Assembly: GCA_946630405.1 (NCBI GenBank)
Contig: CAMOYW010000093.1
Coordinates: 1-5,475 of the forward strand
Direction of reading: 5' to 3'
DNA: 5,475 nucleotides
From: an uncultured Clostridia bacterium
GTDB lineage: Bacteria; Bacillota; Clostridia; Lachnospirales; CAG-274
Made by a program: the position numbers and the translations under genes. Below the pieces are notes generated by a model that had not been told where the DNA came from, did no database searches, and saw nothing but the letters and a program-made list of their open reading frames with translations. Below, piece by piece: positions 1-5,475 of this stretch. Every line of letters begins with the position of its first letter. The first letter of the stretch is position 1.

Positions 1-129
1 TTTATCGTCTGTTACATCGTCCGAAAATTCTTCCTCCTCTTTCGATGTTTCTTCGGTAAGTTCTTCGATATTTACCTCTTCTTCAACAGTTTCATTTTTC
101 TTTTTCTTAAATATGTCAAATAAACCCAT
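1..129 (-). CDS. ftsY: Signal recognition particle receptor FtsY, N-terminal fragment (cut by window edge)
   Basis: Only the first 43 codons are visible, beginning MGLFDIFKKKKNE and continuing into a strongly acidic, Glu/Asp-rich stretch. FtsY is the membrane-associated GTPase that receives ribosome-SRP complexes and passes nascent membrane proteins to the Sec translocon. A short amphipathic, lysine-rich N-terminus followed by an acidic A domain is typical of the family. The diagnostic NG GTPase domain lies outside the window, so the call rests on this N-terminus and on position: ftsY directly follows smc in Bacillus and many other Firmicutes. The ATG at 129 shares one base with the smc stop (TAATG), and a GGAGG ribosome binding site sits at 141-137 with 7-nt spacing, which suggests translational coupling. 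An unrelated acidic protein is possible but less likely. Confidence 0.78.
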   Translation of the reverse strand, partial: MGLFDIFKKKKNETVEEEVNIEELTEETSKEEEEFSDDVTDDK

Positions 130-491
130 TAAGAAACCTCCGCTATGCTTTCAAAATTGACGGACACAAGCTTTGAAACGCCCTGCTCTTGCATGGTCAC
201 ACCGTAAAGCCTGTCTGCCGCCTCCATAGTGCCCTTTCTGTGTGTTATAACTATAAATTGCGTGTTATCGGTAAAATTATTTAAATAGTTGGCATACCTA
301 TACACATTTGCATCATCAAGCGCCGCCTCTATCTCATCCAAGATACAAAACGGTGACGGCTTCATTTTTAATATACCGAAAAGCAAGGCAATTGCGGTAA
401 GAGCCTTTTCTCCGCCCGATAACAGCATCATATTTTGAAGCGCCTTTCCCGGGGGCTGCACGATGATCTCTATGCCCGAATTAAGTATATC
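129..491 (-). CDS. smc: SMC C-terminal part (out of frame with the rest): ABC signature and Walker B head half
   Basis: This 120-residue segment continues the smc product in the -1 frame. It opens DILNSGIEIIVQPPGKALQN, exactly the sequence expected after the LSDSE that ends the in-frame homology of the upstream part. It carries the ABC signature LSGGEKAL (about residues 1093-1100 of the restored protein), the Walker B PFCILDE with the catalytic glutamate (about 1122), the D-loop region EAALDDAN, and the H-loop ITHRKGTME. It ends at a TAA that overlaps the ftsY start by one base. The first possible internal start is the GTG at 461, with no convincing ribosome binding site, so independent expression is unlikely. 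Without this segment the SMC head cannot form a complete ATPase site. The segment is intact, with no further stop or lost motif, which argues against long-standing decay. Confidence 0.9.
   Translation of the reverse strand, partial: DILNSGIEIIVQPPGKALQNMMLLSGGEKALTAIALLFGILKMKPSPFCILDEIEAALDDANVYRYANYLNNFTDNTQFIVITHRKGTMEAADRLYGVTMQEQGVSKLVSVNFESIAEVS
137..141 (-). promoter_or_regulatory. Ribosome binding site of ftsY, inside the smc 3' end
   Basis: GGAGG on the minus strand with 7 nt to the ATG at 129. It lies within the final codons of smc, so ribosomes finishing smc terminate right at the ftsY start. Confidence 0.8.
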
Positions 492-494
492 TCG
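470..494 (-). other. Frame break within smc (probable one-base deletion near 491)
   Basis: On the minus strand the reading is GAT AGC GAG ATA TAC, whereas the family needs Asp-Ser-Glu-Asp-Ile-Leu. That is recovered if the G at 491 is read twice, giving GAG then GAT. One missing base, for example a GAGGAT reduced to GAGAT, explains the break. The switch is confined to a short interval: the downstream frame has a TAG at 497-495 just before it and the upstream frame has its TAG at 472-470. No slippery heptamer of the X-XXY-YYZ kind and no long homopolymer is present. Confidence 0.9.
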
Positions 495-3400
495 CTATCG
501 GAAAGCTTAAGGTCTGCCTTTCCTCCGCCGAACATTTCCACAAACGTTTTTGCAAAGTTTTCACGTATGATGACAAATTGCTCGGCAAACTGTTTGCCCA
601 TCATATCATTAAGGTTGTCTATTATTTCGACAAGCTTATTTTCGGTCTCGATTATATCACGCCTGTTTTGTGTAAGGAAATCATATCTTTCGCTTACCGC
701 CCTAAACTCTTCAACGGCATTCATATTTACATTACCGAGAGCCCTGATATCCAAGCGCAGTCTTTTTTCCTCCCTGATAAGTTCTTCTCTTTTAAGATCG
801 AGCTTCTCATAACCCTTTGCAATCACATAAGTAACTTCATATTCATCCCACATCCTGTTATAAAGCTCTCTTATCTTTTCGCCTGCCTGCTCTTTTTTCA
901 GTTCCGAAGCCGTCAATCGTTTTTCAATTGCCGACTTTGTAGCGGTAATGGCAGTGAGATTTTTAGTCTGCTCGTCAATATCGAAGGATAATTTTTGCTT
1001 ATATGCCGAAAGCTCATCCTTTTGAATTTTAAGCTCCTCTATCGCTTCAACAAGCGATTTTGAATTTGCCTCCAACTCTTTGATCTTGTCTTCAAGCTCC
1101 TGCCTTTCAAGGAAAAGCGTGCCGACAGTTTCTTTATTCGACTCGATTTCCTTTGTTAACGAACGGGATTCGTCGATAAGTCGCTCTTTATCCTGTATGG
1201 CTCTTTGGTGATCTCCTTCAAGCCCTCTAAGTTCCAAACGAAGTTCATTCGTCTCGCCTATGGCTCTTTGCATTTCCTCTCGTTTTTCGCTAATATCCTG
1301 CCTAAACGAAGAAAGCTCTTCATTTACGCCTTCTATCTCTCCATTCAGCTTATCATATTCGATCTGCTTATTTCCAATATATTCATTACCTTCTAAAATA
1401 AGCCGTTTGTTCTCTTCTATTTCGGAATCGATATTTTGAATTCGCCTATCAAGCTCCTTTATAAATTCACCTAATGAATCTCTTTTATTTCTTGCTTCGG
1501 AATTCTTAATTTCAATATCGTGGGCTTCGGTTGTACGCGCTACGATACGTTCATTAAGCTCATCGATATGCTTATTTAATCCTTCTACCTCCGAGGTTTT
1601 ATCGGAAAGTGTTTTTTCAAGCTCGGCACATTCATCTTTCAATCTGCTTCCTTCGGCAGTTCTTGATAAAAGTCCTCCGCCTTTCTTTCCGGTGGCACCA
1701 CCCGTCATAGCACCGCCAACATTGAAAATATCTCCGTCTTTTGTCACAAGCTTATAGGCATACTTCGTCTTTCTCGCAATAGCTATGGCATTGTCGATAT
1801 TATCTATTACAAGTACTCGCTCCAATAGATTTGATATAATGTTTAAATATTTTTTGTCAAAATCTACAAGATCCATAGCAGAGCCAAGCACGGAACCTTC
1901 GGAAAGAAGCTTCTTTTGCTCGTTAGACATAGGTCGAGCCGATATAGCGGTGATAGGGAGAAATGTAGCTCTTCCCCTGCCCGTTCTTTTTAACTCGTTA
2001 ATGGCATACTTTGCGTATTCTTCATTCTCAACGACTATATTCTGAACAACAGCACCTATTGCATTTTCAATTGCAGTTTCAAACCCGGGCTTTACATTTA
2101 TAAGTTCGCCTACCGCTCCGCAAATACCACTGAGCTTACCTTTATCTCTGCCTTCAAGTACGGCTTTAACACCACCGTAATAGCCTTCGTGATTCTTTTC
2201 AAGCTCGGTCAACGCATTTAACCTTGCCTTTTTGTTCTGAAGTTCGGAAACAATGCTCTGTTTTTCTTTTTCAAATAAACCGGTTTTTTGTGTAAGCTCC
2301 GAAAGCTCCGATTGTAAGCCTCTGATGTCGGAATTTATTTCTTCAATGGCAGATACATTACCGCCAAGCTCCTTTTCCGCAACATCAAGTGCAGCCTGTC
2401 TTTCGGCTCTGTGTCCCCTGAGAGTGGATATTTCCTCCTCCACAACGCTTTGCCTTGACGAAAGCTGACTTAATAAAGTCTTGTTACTTTCAATATCGGT
2501 TTTCAAATCGGCAAGCTTATTCATGCCTTCAATAATATCTTTATTATAGGTATTTAGCTTTCCTTCGCCCTCCTCTACGGCTTTAGAGAGAAGTTCAAGG
2601 GCTTCGCTTTTATCACTTACCTGCTTTTTCTTATCGCTGATGCGAAGAGAATATGCGGTAACGGAAGCCTCAAGCGCCTTAACGGAATTTTCCTTTTCCT
2701 TGAAAAGCTCGGTTTTGTTTTTATTTTCCGATTCAAGTCTCTTGCTTTCGGATCTATTATGCTCGATGCTTTGCTTTGTAAGCCCGATATTTGCTTTATT
2801 CTCTTCAAGGTCTTTATTTGCGCCTATATATCTTTCGGAATTATTCTCACTTTGCTTTTCAATTTCCGAAAGGTCTTCCTTAAGTGAAGCAATTTTATCG
2901 TTACACGCCTGCTCGGTTGCCGCCTGAGTCTGCATATCTCCTCTGAGCTGCATAAGCTCGTCTTCAAGGCGTTTATTTTCCTTTTCGTAATCCTCAACAT
3001 CGAGCACAAAACGGTTTATATCGACACTTTTAAGCCTTTCGGTAAGTGCAATGGCTTTTTTCGCCTTCTCTGCCTGTTTTTCAAGGGGACCTATCTGCCC
3101 CTCAAGTTCCGTTATGATATCATTTACCCTGTCGAGGTTCTCTCTTTCTTTTGCGAGCTTATTTTGTGCTTCTTCACATCTTGTTCTGTATTTAACGATA
3201 CCTGCCGCTTCTTCAAAAAGCAATCTTCTGTCCTCGGATTTTGTGGAAAGTATTTCGTCGATCCTGCCCTGCCCAATAATGGAATAGCCTTCCTTACCAA
3301 CACCCGTGTCCATAAAAAGCTCCAAAATATCCTTGGCACGGCATTTTGACCCGTTTATAAGATAATCACTTTCTCCCGAACGGTAAACACGCCTTGTAAC

Positions 3401-3697
3401 GGTCACTTCGTTGTAATCTACTTTAAGAGCATTATCGGAATTGTCTATTATCATGGAAACTTCGGCAAAACCCATAGGCTTTCTGTTTGCGGTGCCGCTG
3501 AATATGACATCCTCCATTTTGGCACCTCTCAAACTTTTTGCACTCTTTTCACCAAGAACCCACCTTACAGCATCCGCAATATTGCTCTTGCCCGAACCAT
3601 TGGGACCGACTACGGCAGTAATACCCGCATTAAAATCAAGCCTTATCTTTTCGGGAAAGGATTTAAACCCCTGTAACTCAATCTTTTTTAAATACAT
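470..3697 (-). CDS. smc: Chromosome partition protein SMC, N-terminal 1075-residue part ending at a frame break
   Basis: SMC is the ATPase that, with ScpA and ScpB, forms the bacterial condensin that compacts chromosomes and helps segregate origins. The N-terminal head shows FKSF, Walker A GPNGSGKSN (residues 31-39), the R-loop region SLRGAK and the Q-loop region YSIIGQGRIDEIL (138-150). A charged coiled coil follows (about 170-500). The hinge dimerisation domain spans about 505-665, with GYYGGVKAVL at its start and the glycine-rich VGGAMTGG at its end. The return coiled coil reaches about 1020. The ATG at 3697 is supported by AAGGAG at 3708-3703, which lies inside the last codons of the preceding protease gene; the two genes are 2 nt apart. 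Homology runs to GGGKADLKLSDSE (Glu1069), then six non-homologous residues and a TAG. Joined to the downstream frame the product is 1189 residues, the normal length for the family. Confidence 0.95.
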   Translation of the reverse strand: MYLKKIELQGFKSFPEKIRLDFNAGITAVVGPNGSGKSNIADAVRWVLGEKSAKSLRGAKMEDVIFSGTANRKPMGFAEVSMIIDNSDNALKVDYNEVTVTRRVYRSGESDYLINGSKCRAKDILELFMDTGVGKEGYSIIGQGRIDEILSTKSEDRRLLFEEAAGIVKYRTRCEEAQNKLAKERENLDRVNDIITELEGQIGPLEKQAEKAKKAIALTERLKSVDINRFVLDVEDYEKENKRLEDELMQLRGDMQTQAATEQACNDKIASLKEDLSEIEKQSENNSERYIGANKDLEENKANIGLTKQSIEHNRSESKRLESENKNKTELFKEKENSVKALEASVTAYSLRISDKKKQVSDKSEALELLSKAVEEGEGKLNTYNKDIIEGMNKLADLKTDIESNKTLLSQLSSRQSVVEEEISTLRGHRAERQAALDVAEKELGGNVSAIEEINSDIRGLQSELSELTQKTGLFEKEKQSIVSELQNKKARLNALTELEKNHEGYYGGVKAVLEGRDKGKLSGICGAVGELINVKPGFETAIENAIGAVVQNIVVENEEYAKYAINELKRTGRGRATFLPITAISARPMSNEQKKLLSEGSVLGSAMDLVDFDKKYLNIISNLLERVLVIDNIDNAIAIARKTKYAYKLVTKDGDIFNVGGAMTGGATGKKGGGLLSRTAEGSRLKDECAELEKTLSDKTSEVEGLNKHIDELNERIVARTTEAHDIEIKNSEARNKRDSLGEFIKELDRRIQNIDSEIEENKRLILEGNEYIGNKQIEYDKLNGEIEGVNEELSSFRQDISEKREEMQRAIGETNELRLELRGLEGDHQRAIQDKERLIDESRSLTKEIESNKETVGTLFLERQELEDKIKELEANSKSLVEAIEELKIQKDELSAYKQKLSFDIDEQTKNLTAITATKSAIEKRLTASELKKEQAGEKIRELYNRMWDEYEVTYVIAKGYEKLDLKREELIREEKRLRLDIRALGNVNMNAVEEFRAVSERYDFLTQNRRDIIETENKLVEIIDNLNDMMGKQFAEQFVIIRENFAKTFVEMFGGGKADLKLSDSEIYLIRA

Positions 3698-3699
3698 TT

Positions 3700-5013
3700 T
3701 TACTCCTTAACAAGCTCAACAGCCTTTTTAAGTTGAATGTCTTTACTTACATCCACGGCTTCCTTTTCTCTGATCACCCTGTCAAGAATAAAGCCTTCAC
3801 TTGCCTCCACCTCAACATCGGGAGTGATACCCACACCGTCTATACATTCTCCGCTCGGTGTATAGTAACGGGATGTGGTTAGCTTGAGCGCTGTACCGTC
3901 ACCGAGTTCAAAAATAGACTGAACCACGCCTTTACCATAGGTGGTGGTACCTATAAGTTTGCCCTTTTTATGATCTCTTATACATCCCGCGAGCATTTCC
4001 GATGCGGAAGCACTGTTACCGTTGACAATAACAACAAGCGGTATATCTATCTCACCTTTTTCGGAATTGATGTATTCTTTTTTCCCGTATTTATCTTCCG
4101 TATACGTAATAACACCCTCCGGCACGATGGAATCGGCAATTTCCTTAACTGAATCCACAAGTCCGCCACCGTTATCTCTAAGGTCTATTATAAGCCTTTC
4201 CATTCCGCCTGTTTTAAGTTCGTTAAAAGCATTTTCATACTGTCCGAAAGTAACACCCTCAAAGGCTGAGATCCTAATATAGCCGATTTTCCCTTCAAGC
4301 ATACAATAAGAAACTGTGGGTATGTCTATATTCTTTCTTTCAAGCTTATATTCCCTTTCCTTGCCCTCTGAGGTGCGCACTCTGACACTTACAAAAGTAC
4401 CTTCCTCGCCTCTTACCTTATCCATGGCTTTATTGGGCGTAAGCTCATCACCTTCAAGGTCTTCGACTCCCACAAGGATATCTCCGCTCTTAATGCCTGC
4501 TTTTTCTGCCGGAGAGTTTTCAAATACACCCTTTATGTTTATCTCTCCGTCGGAATTATAATTTATAAGAATACCGATACCTGCATAATTACCCGACGTA
4601 TTCTCTTTAGAGTGTTCGTACTCGTTTTTCGTGATATAGGTAGAATATCTGTCGGTAGCAAATGCCACCATACCGTAATACATACCGTCTTTAAGCTTTT
4701 GAGCATCTATTTCCCCATCGTATTTGTTGCCGATGATCTGCTCAATAAGGCGAATCTTTGTAATATTGAGCATTTCGTGCCCCGTCTGCTTAAGATACAC
4801 GTTTACACACACAACGGTAAGCATGGCAAAAGCCACACAAAAAAGAATGCCCGCCGCAAAGCTCGGAATATCTATAGCCTTATTTGACTTTTCTTTCCTT
4901 TTCTCTTTAGAAGTTTTTTCTTCATTTTCCGTATTATTTTGCTCTTCTTTTTCCTCGGATATAAGCATATCATCCTTATTTTCGGAAAGCTTATTTTCGT
5001 TATCTTTTTCCAC
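3700..5013 (-). CDS. S41 family carboxyl-terminal processing protease (CtpA/CtpB/Tsp type), membrane-anchored, with PDZ domain
   Basis: A 437-residue serine protease expected to act outside the membrane, trimming or degrading proteins from their C-termini. In order: a cytoplasmic, charged N-tail (about 1-47) ending in a basic KEKRKEKSNK-type stretch; one transmembrane anchor (about 48-73), with the basic side predicting N-in/C-out; a PDZ domain (about 143-226) with the YAGIGI carboxylate-binding-type loop and SPAEKAGIKSGD; then the S41 core. The Ser-Lys-Gln residues fit the family spacing: Ser336 in NGNSASASEM, Lys361 and Gln365 in TYGKGVVQ. LIIDLRDNGGG is also characteristic. The C-terminal peptidoglycan-binding-like extension of some relatives is absent. 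I chose the GTG at 5013 because GAGGG lies 6 nt upstream; the TTG at 5034 would add seven residues but has no ribosome binding site. The substrate is unknown. It is the first gene of the operon with smc and ftsY. Confidence 0.93.
   Translation of the reverse strand: MEKDNENKLSENKDDMLISEEKEEQNNTENEEKTSKEKRKEKSNKAIDIPSFAAGILFCVAFAMLTVVCVNVYLKQTGHEMLNITKIRLIEQIIGNKYDGEIDAQKLKDGMYYGMVAFATDRYSTYITKNEYEHSKENTSGNYAGIGILINYNSDGEINIKGVFENSPAEKAGIKSGDILVGVEDLEGDELTPNKAMDKVRGEEGTFVSVRVRTSEGKEREYKLERKNIDIPTVSYCMLEGKIGYIRISAFEGVTFGQYENAFNELKTGGMERLIIDLRDNGGGLVDSVKEIADSIVPEGVITYTEDKYGKKEYINSEKGEIDIPLVVIVNGNSASASEMLAGCIRDHKKGKLIGTTTYGKGVVQSIFELGDGTALKLTTSRYYTPSGECIDGVGITPDVEVEASEGFILDRVIREKEAVDVSKDIQLKKAVELVKE
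3703..3708 (-). promoter_or_regulatory. Ribosome binding site of smc, inside the protease 3' end
   Basis: AAGGAG on the minus strand encodes the last two residues (Lys-Glu) of the S41 protease and also serves as the Shine-Dalgarno for the smc ATG at 3697, with 5-nt spacing. No terminator or promoter separates the genes, so smc very likely depends on the protease transcript, at least in part. Confidence 0.8.
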
Positions 5014-5019
5014 GATCTT

Positions 5020-5025
5020 CCCTCT
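5020..5025 (-). promoter_or_regulatory. Ribosome binding site deciding the GTG start of the S41 protease
   Basis: AGAGGG on the minus strand with 6-nt spacing to the GTG at 5013. It selects this start over the upstream in-frame TTG at 5034, which has only a T-rich sequence before it. Confidence 0.65.
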
Positions 5026-5048
5026 CAAACACAAAAATATTCGACTTT

Positions 5049-5077
5049 ATTATATCATAAATTCATAAAAAGGACAA
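5049..5077 (-). promoter_or_regulatory. Sigma-A-type promoter of the protease-smc-ftsY operon
   Basis: Minus strand: -35 TTGTCC at 5077-5072, a 17-nt spacer, and a consensus -10 TATAAT at 5054-5049 preceded by TG at 5057-5056 (extended -10, TGATATAAT). Transcription should start near 5042, giving a short leader of about 30 nt that leaves no room for a riboswitch or attenuator. The promoter lies just beyond the tRNA terminator, so the operon is set apart from the tRNA unit. Confidence 0.82.
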
Positions 5078-5094
5078 ACACTTTATAATGCCGG

Positions 5095-5123
5095 AAAATA
5101 AAAAAACCACGATCACTCGTGGT
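5095..5123 (-). terminator. Rho-independent terminator of the tRNA-Ser unit
   Basis: Minus strand: a perfect 7-bp stem ACCACGA/TCGTGGT with a four-base GTGA loop (5123-5106), followed by a T-run broken once by A (to about 5095). It starts 7 nt after the 3' end of tRNA-Ser(GGA); the bases between are all T. On the plus strand the hairpin is followed by A rather than T, so it works in one direction only. Confidence 0.85.
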
Positions 5124-5130
5124 AAAAAAA

Positions 5131-5219
5131 CGGAGAAGGAGAGATTTGAACTCTCGCGCCGCTATTAACGACCTACTCCCTTTCCAGGGGAGCCCCTTCA
5201 GCCACTTGGGTACTTCTCC
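5131..5219 (-). tRNA. tRNA-Ser(GGA)
   Basis: An 89-nt class II tRNA. The acceptor stem pairs GGAGAAG with CTTCTCC, and the discriminator is G, as expected for serine. The D-stem is CCC/GGG with AAGTGGCTGAA in the loop. The anticodon stem CTCCC/GGGAG holds the loop CTGGAAA, with anticodon GGA at 5185-5183, reading UCC and UCU. The long variable arm (20 nt) can form a stem of about six pairs, the serine identity element. The T-arm is GAGAG-TTCAAAT-CTCTC. CCA is not encoded, so a CCA-adding enzyme must complete the 3' end. Confidence 0.97.
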
Positions 5220-5244
5220 AAATGTCCTCATAAAAGGTAAAGAG

Positions 5245-5330
5245 CGGAGAGGGTGGGATTCGAACCCACGGTCCCTTGCGGGATCACCGGTTTTCAAGAC
5301 CGGCTCCTTAAACCACTCGGACACCTCTCC
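5245..5330 (-). tRNA. tRNA-Ser(UGA)
   Basis: An 86-nt class II tRNA. The acceptor stem is GGAGAGG/CCTCTCC with discriminator G. The anticodon stem CCGGT/ACCGG holds the loop CTTGAAA, with anticodon TGA at 5296-5294, reading UCA and other UCN codons by wobble. The variable arm has a TCCC/GGGA stem closed by a GCAA tetraloop. The T-arm is GTGGG-TTCGAAT-CCCAC. CCA is not encoded. It is the first tRNA of the pair; 25 nt of T-rich spacer separate it from tRNA-Ser(GGA), and both are expected to be cut from one precursor. Confidence 0.97.
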
Positions 5331-5355
5331 AAACGGAAAACCGTCAACAGGAAAT

Positions 5356-5384
5356 ATTATACTATATTGAATGGTAGTTGTCAA
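5356..5384 (-). promoter_or_regulatory. Consensus sigma-A promoter of the tRNA-Ser pair
   Basis: Minus strand: TTGACA at 5384-5379, a 17-nt spacer, and TATAAT at 5361-5356, matching both consensus hexamers at the best spacing, as expected for a strongly expressed stable-RNA unit. The start should lie near 5349, leaving a leader of about 20 nt before the tRNA. A run of eight A on the minus strand just upstream (about 5394-5387) could act as an UP-like element. Confidence 0.9.
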
Positions 5385-5475
5385 GATTTTTTTTATGAAC
5401 CTTTAATTTTTTTGATAAGCAAGATTTAAGGAAACGCTGATTAATTCACTTGAAGCAGATTTGAGATAATGTTAT
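5385..5475. other. AT-rich intergenic stretch, no gene seen; possible insertion-sequence end
   Basis: No coding region, tRNA or clear terminator is visible. It holds A/T runs (5387-5394 and around 5407-5413) and, from about 5428 to the edge, a segment starting AAGGAAACGCTGATTAATTC. To my eye this resembles terminal repeats of some insertion sequences, but the partner end and any transposase would lie outside the window. Low certainty. Confidence 0.3.

Noticed and set aside
470..497. Programmed -1 ribosomal frameshifting as the explanation for the smc break
   Set aside because: Slipping back one base from AGC GAG would place the tRNAs on UAG CGA, with almost no pairing; there is no slippery heptamer and no evident strong stem-loop just downstream. 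SMC is not known for programmed frameshifting.
5014..5034. TTG at 5034 as the start of the S41 protease
   Set aside because: It lacks a ribosome binding site and lies only a few bases from the predicted transcription start, whereas the GTG at 5013 has GAGGG at proper spacing.
435..5068. Plus-strand open frames across the smc and protease genes (for example 435-812, 1785-2045, 4724-5068)
   Set aside because: They lie antisense to strongly supported genes, have low-complexity Ser/Phe/Leu-rich translations typical of antisense Glu/Lys-rich coiled-coil coding, and show no recognisable domains or ribosome binding sites.
5333..5344. Small inverted repeat ACGG-AAAA-CCGT in the tRNA leader
   Set aside because: Only four base pairs, without a following U-run; too weak for a terminator or operator and likely removed during tRNA 5' processing.
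5055..5384. Open frames on both strands across the tRNA region
   Set aside because: They are translations of two clear tRNA genes; the TTCGAATCCCAC-type T-arms yield the familiar false peptide FESHPLR.
5382..5427. Direct repeat CAAGATTT at 5382-5389 and 5420-5427
   Set aside because: Eight bases in AT-rich intergenic DNA is within chance expectation, and no structure suggests a target-site duplication.

Overview
The window reads as ordinary core chromosome of a low-to-moderate G+C Gram-positive bacterium, most likely an anaerobic member of class Clostridia (Firmicutes/Bacillota). The grounds are AT-leaning codon use, strong GGAGG-type ribosome binding sites, sigma-A-type promoters, and the smc-ftsY gene order known from Firmicutes. 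The exact genus cannot be read from the sequence. All supported genes lie on the minus strand, so transcription runs from high to low coordinates.

Right part (about 5095-5475): a promoter with consensus -35 and -10 boxes drives two tandem class II serine tRNAs, tRNA-Ser(UGA) then tRNA-Ser(GGA), separated by 25 nt and closed by a hairpin-plus-U-tract terminator. About 90 nt upstream of the promoter hold no gene; their outer end looks faintly like an insertion-sequence terminus, but this is unproven.

Middle and left part (1-5095): a second promoter (extended -10) lies directly after the tRNA terminator and starts a three-gene, tightly packed operon. The first gene encodes a membrane-anchored S41 carboxyl-terminal processing protease with a PDZ domain. 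Two bases after its stop comes smc, the chromosome-condensation ATPase, whose ribosome binding site lies inside the protease's last codons. The smc stop overlaps by one base the start of ftsY, the signal recognition particle receptor, of which only the first 43 codons are present.

The most notable feature is a one-base frame break in smc at about position 491. It separates the N-terminal 1069 residues (Walker A, coiled coils, hinge) from the last 120 residues (ABC signature, Walker B). Both halves are perfectly family-like and restoring one base gives a normal 1189-residue SMC, so a sequencing/assembly indel or a very recent mutation is more likely than a decayed gene. The second notable point is the protease placed directly before smc, where rnc (RNase III) stands in Bacillus-type clusters. 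I found no sign of an undescribed defence, mobile or regulatory system.
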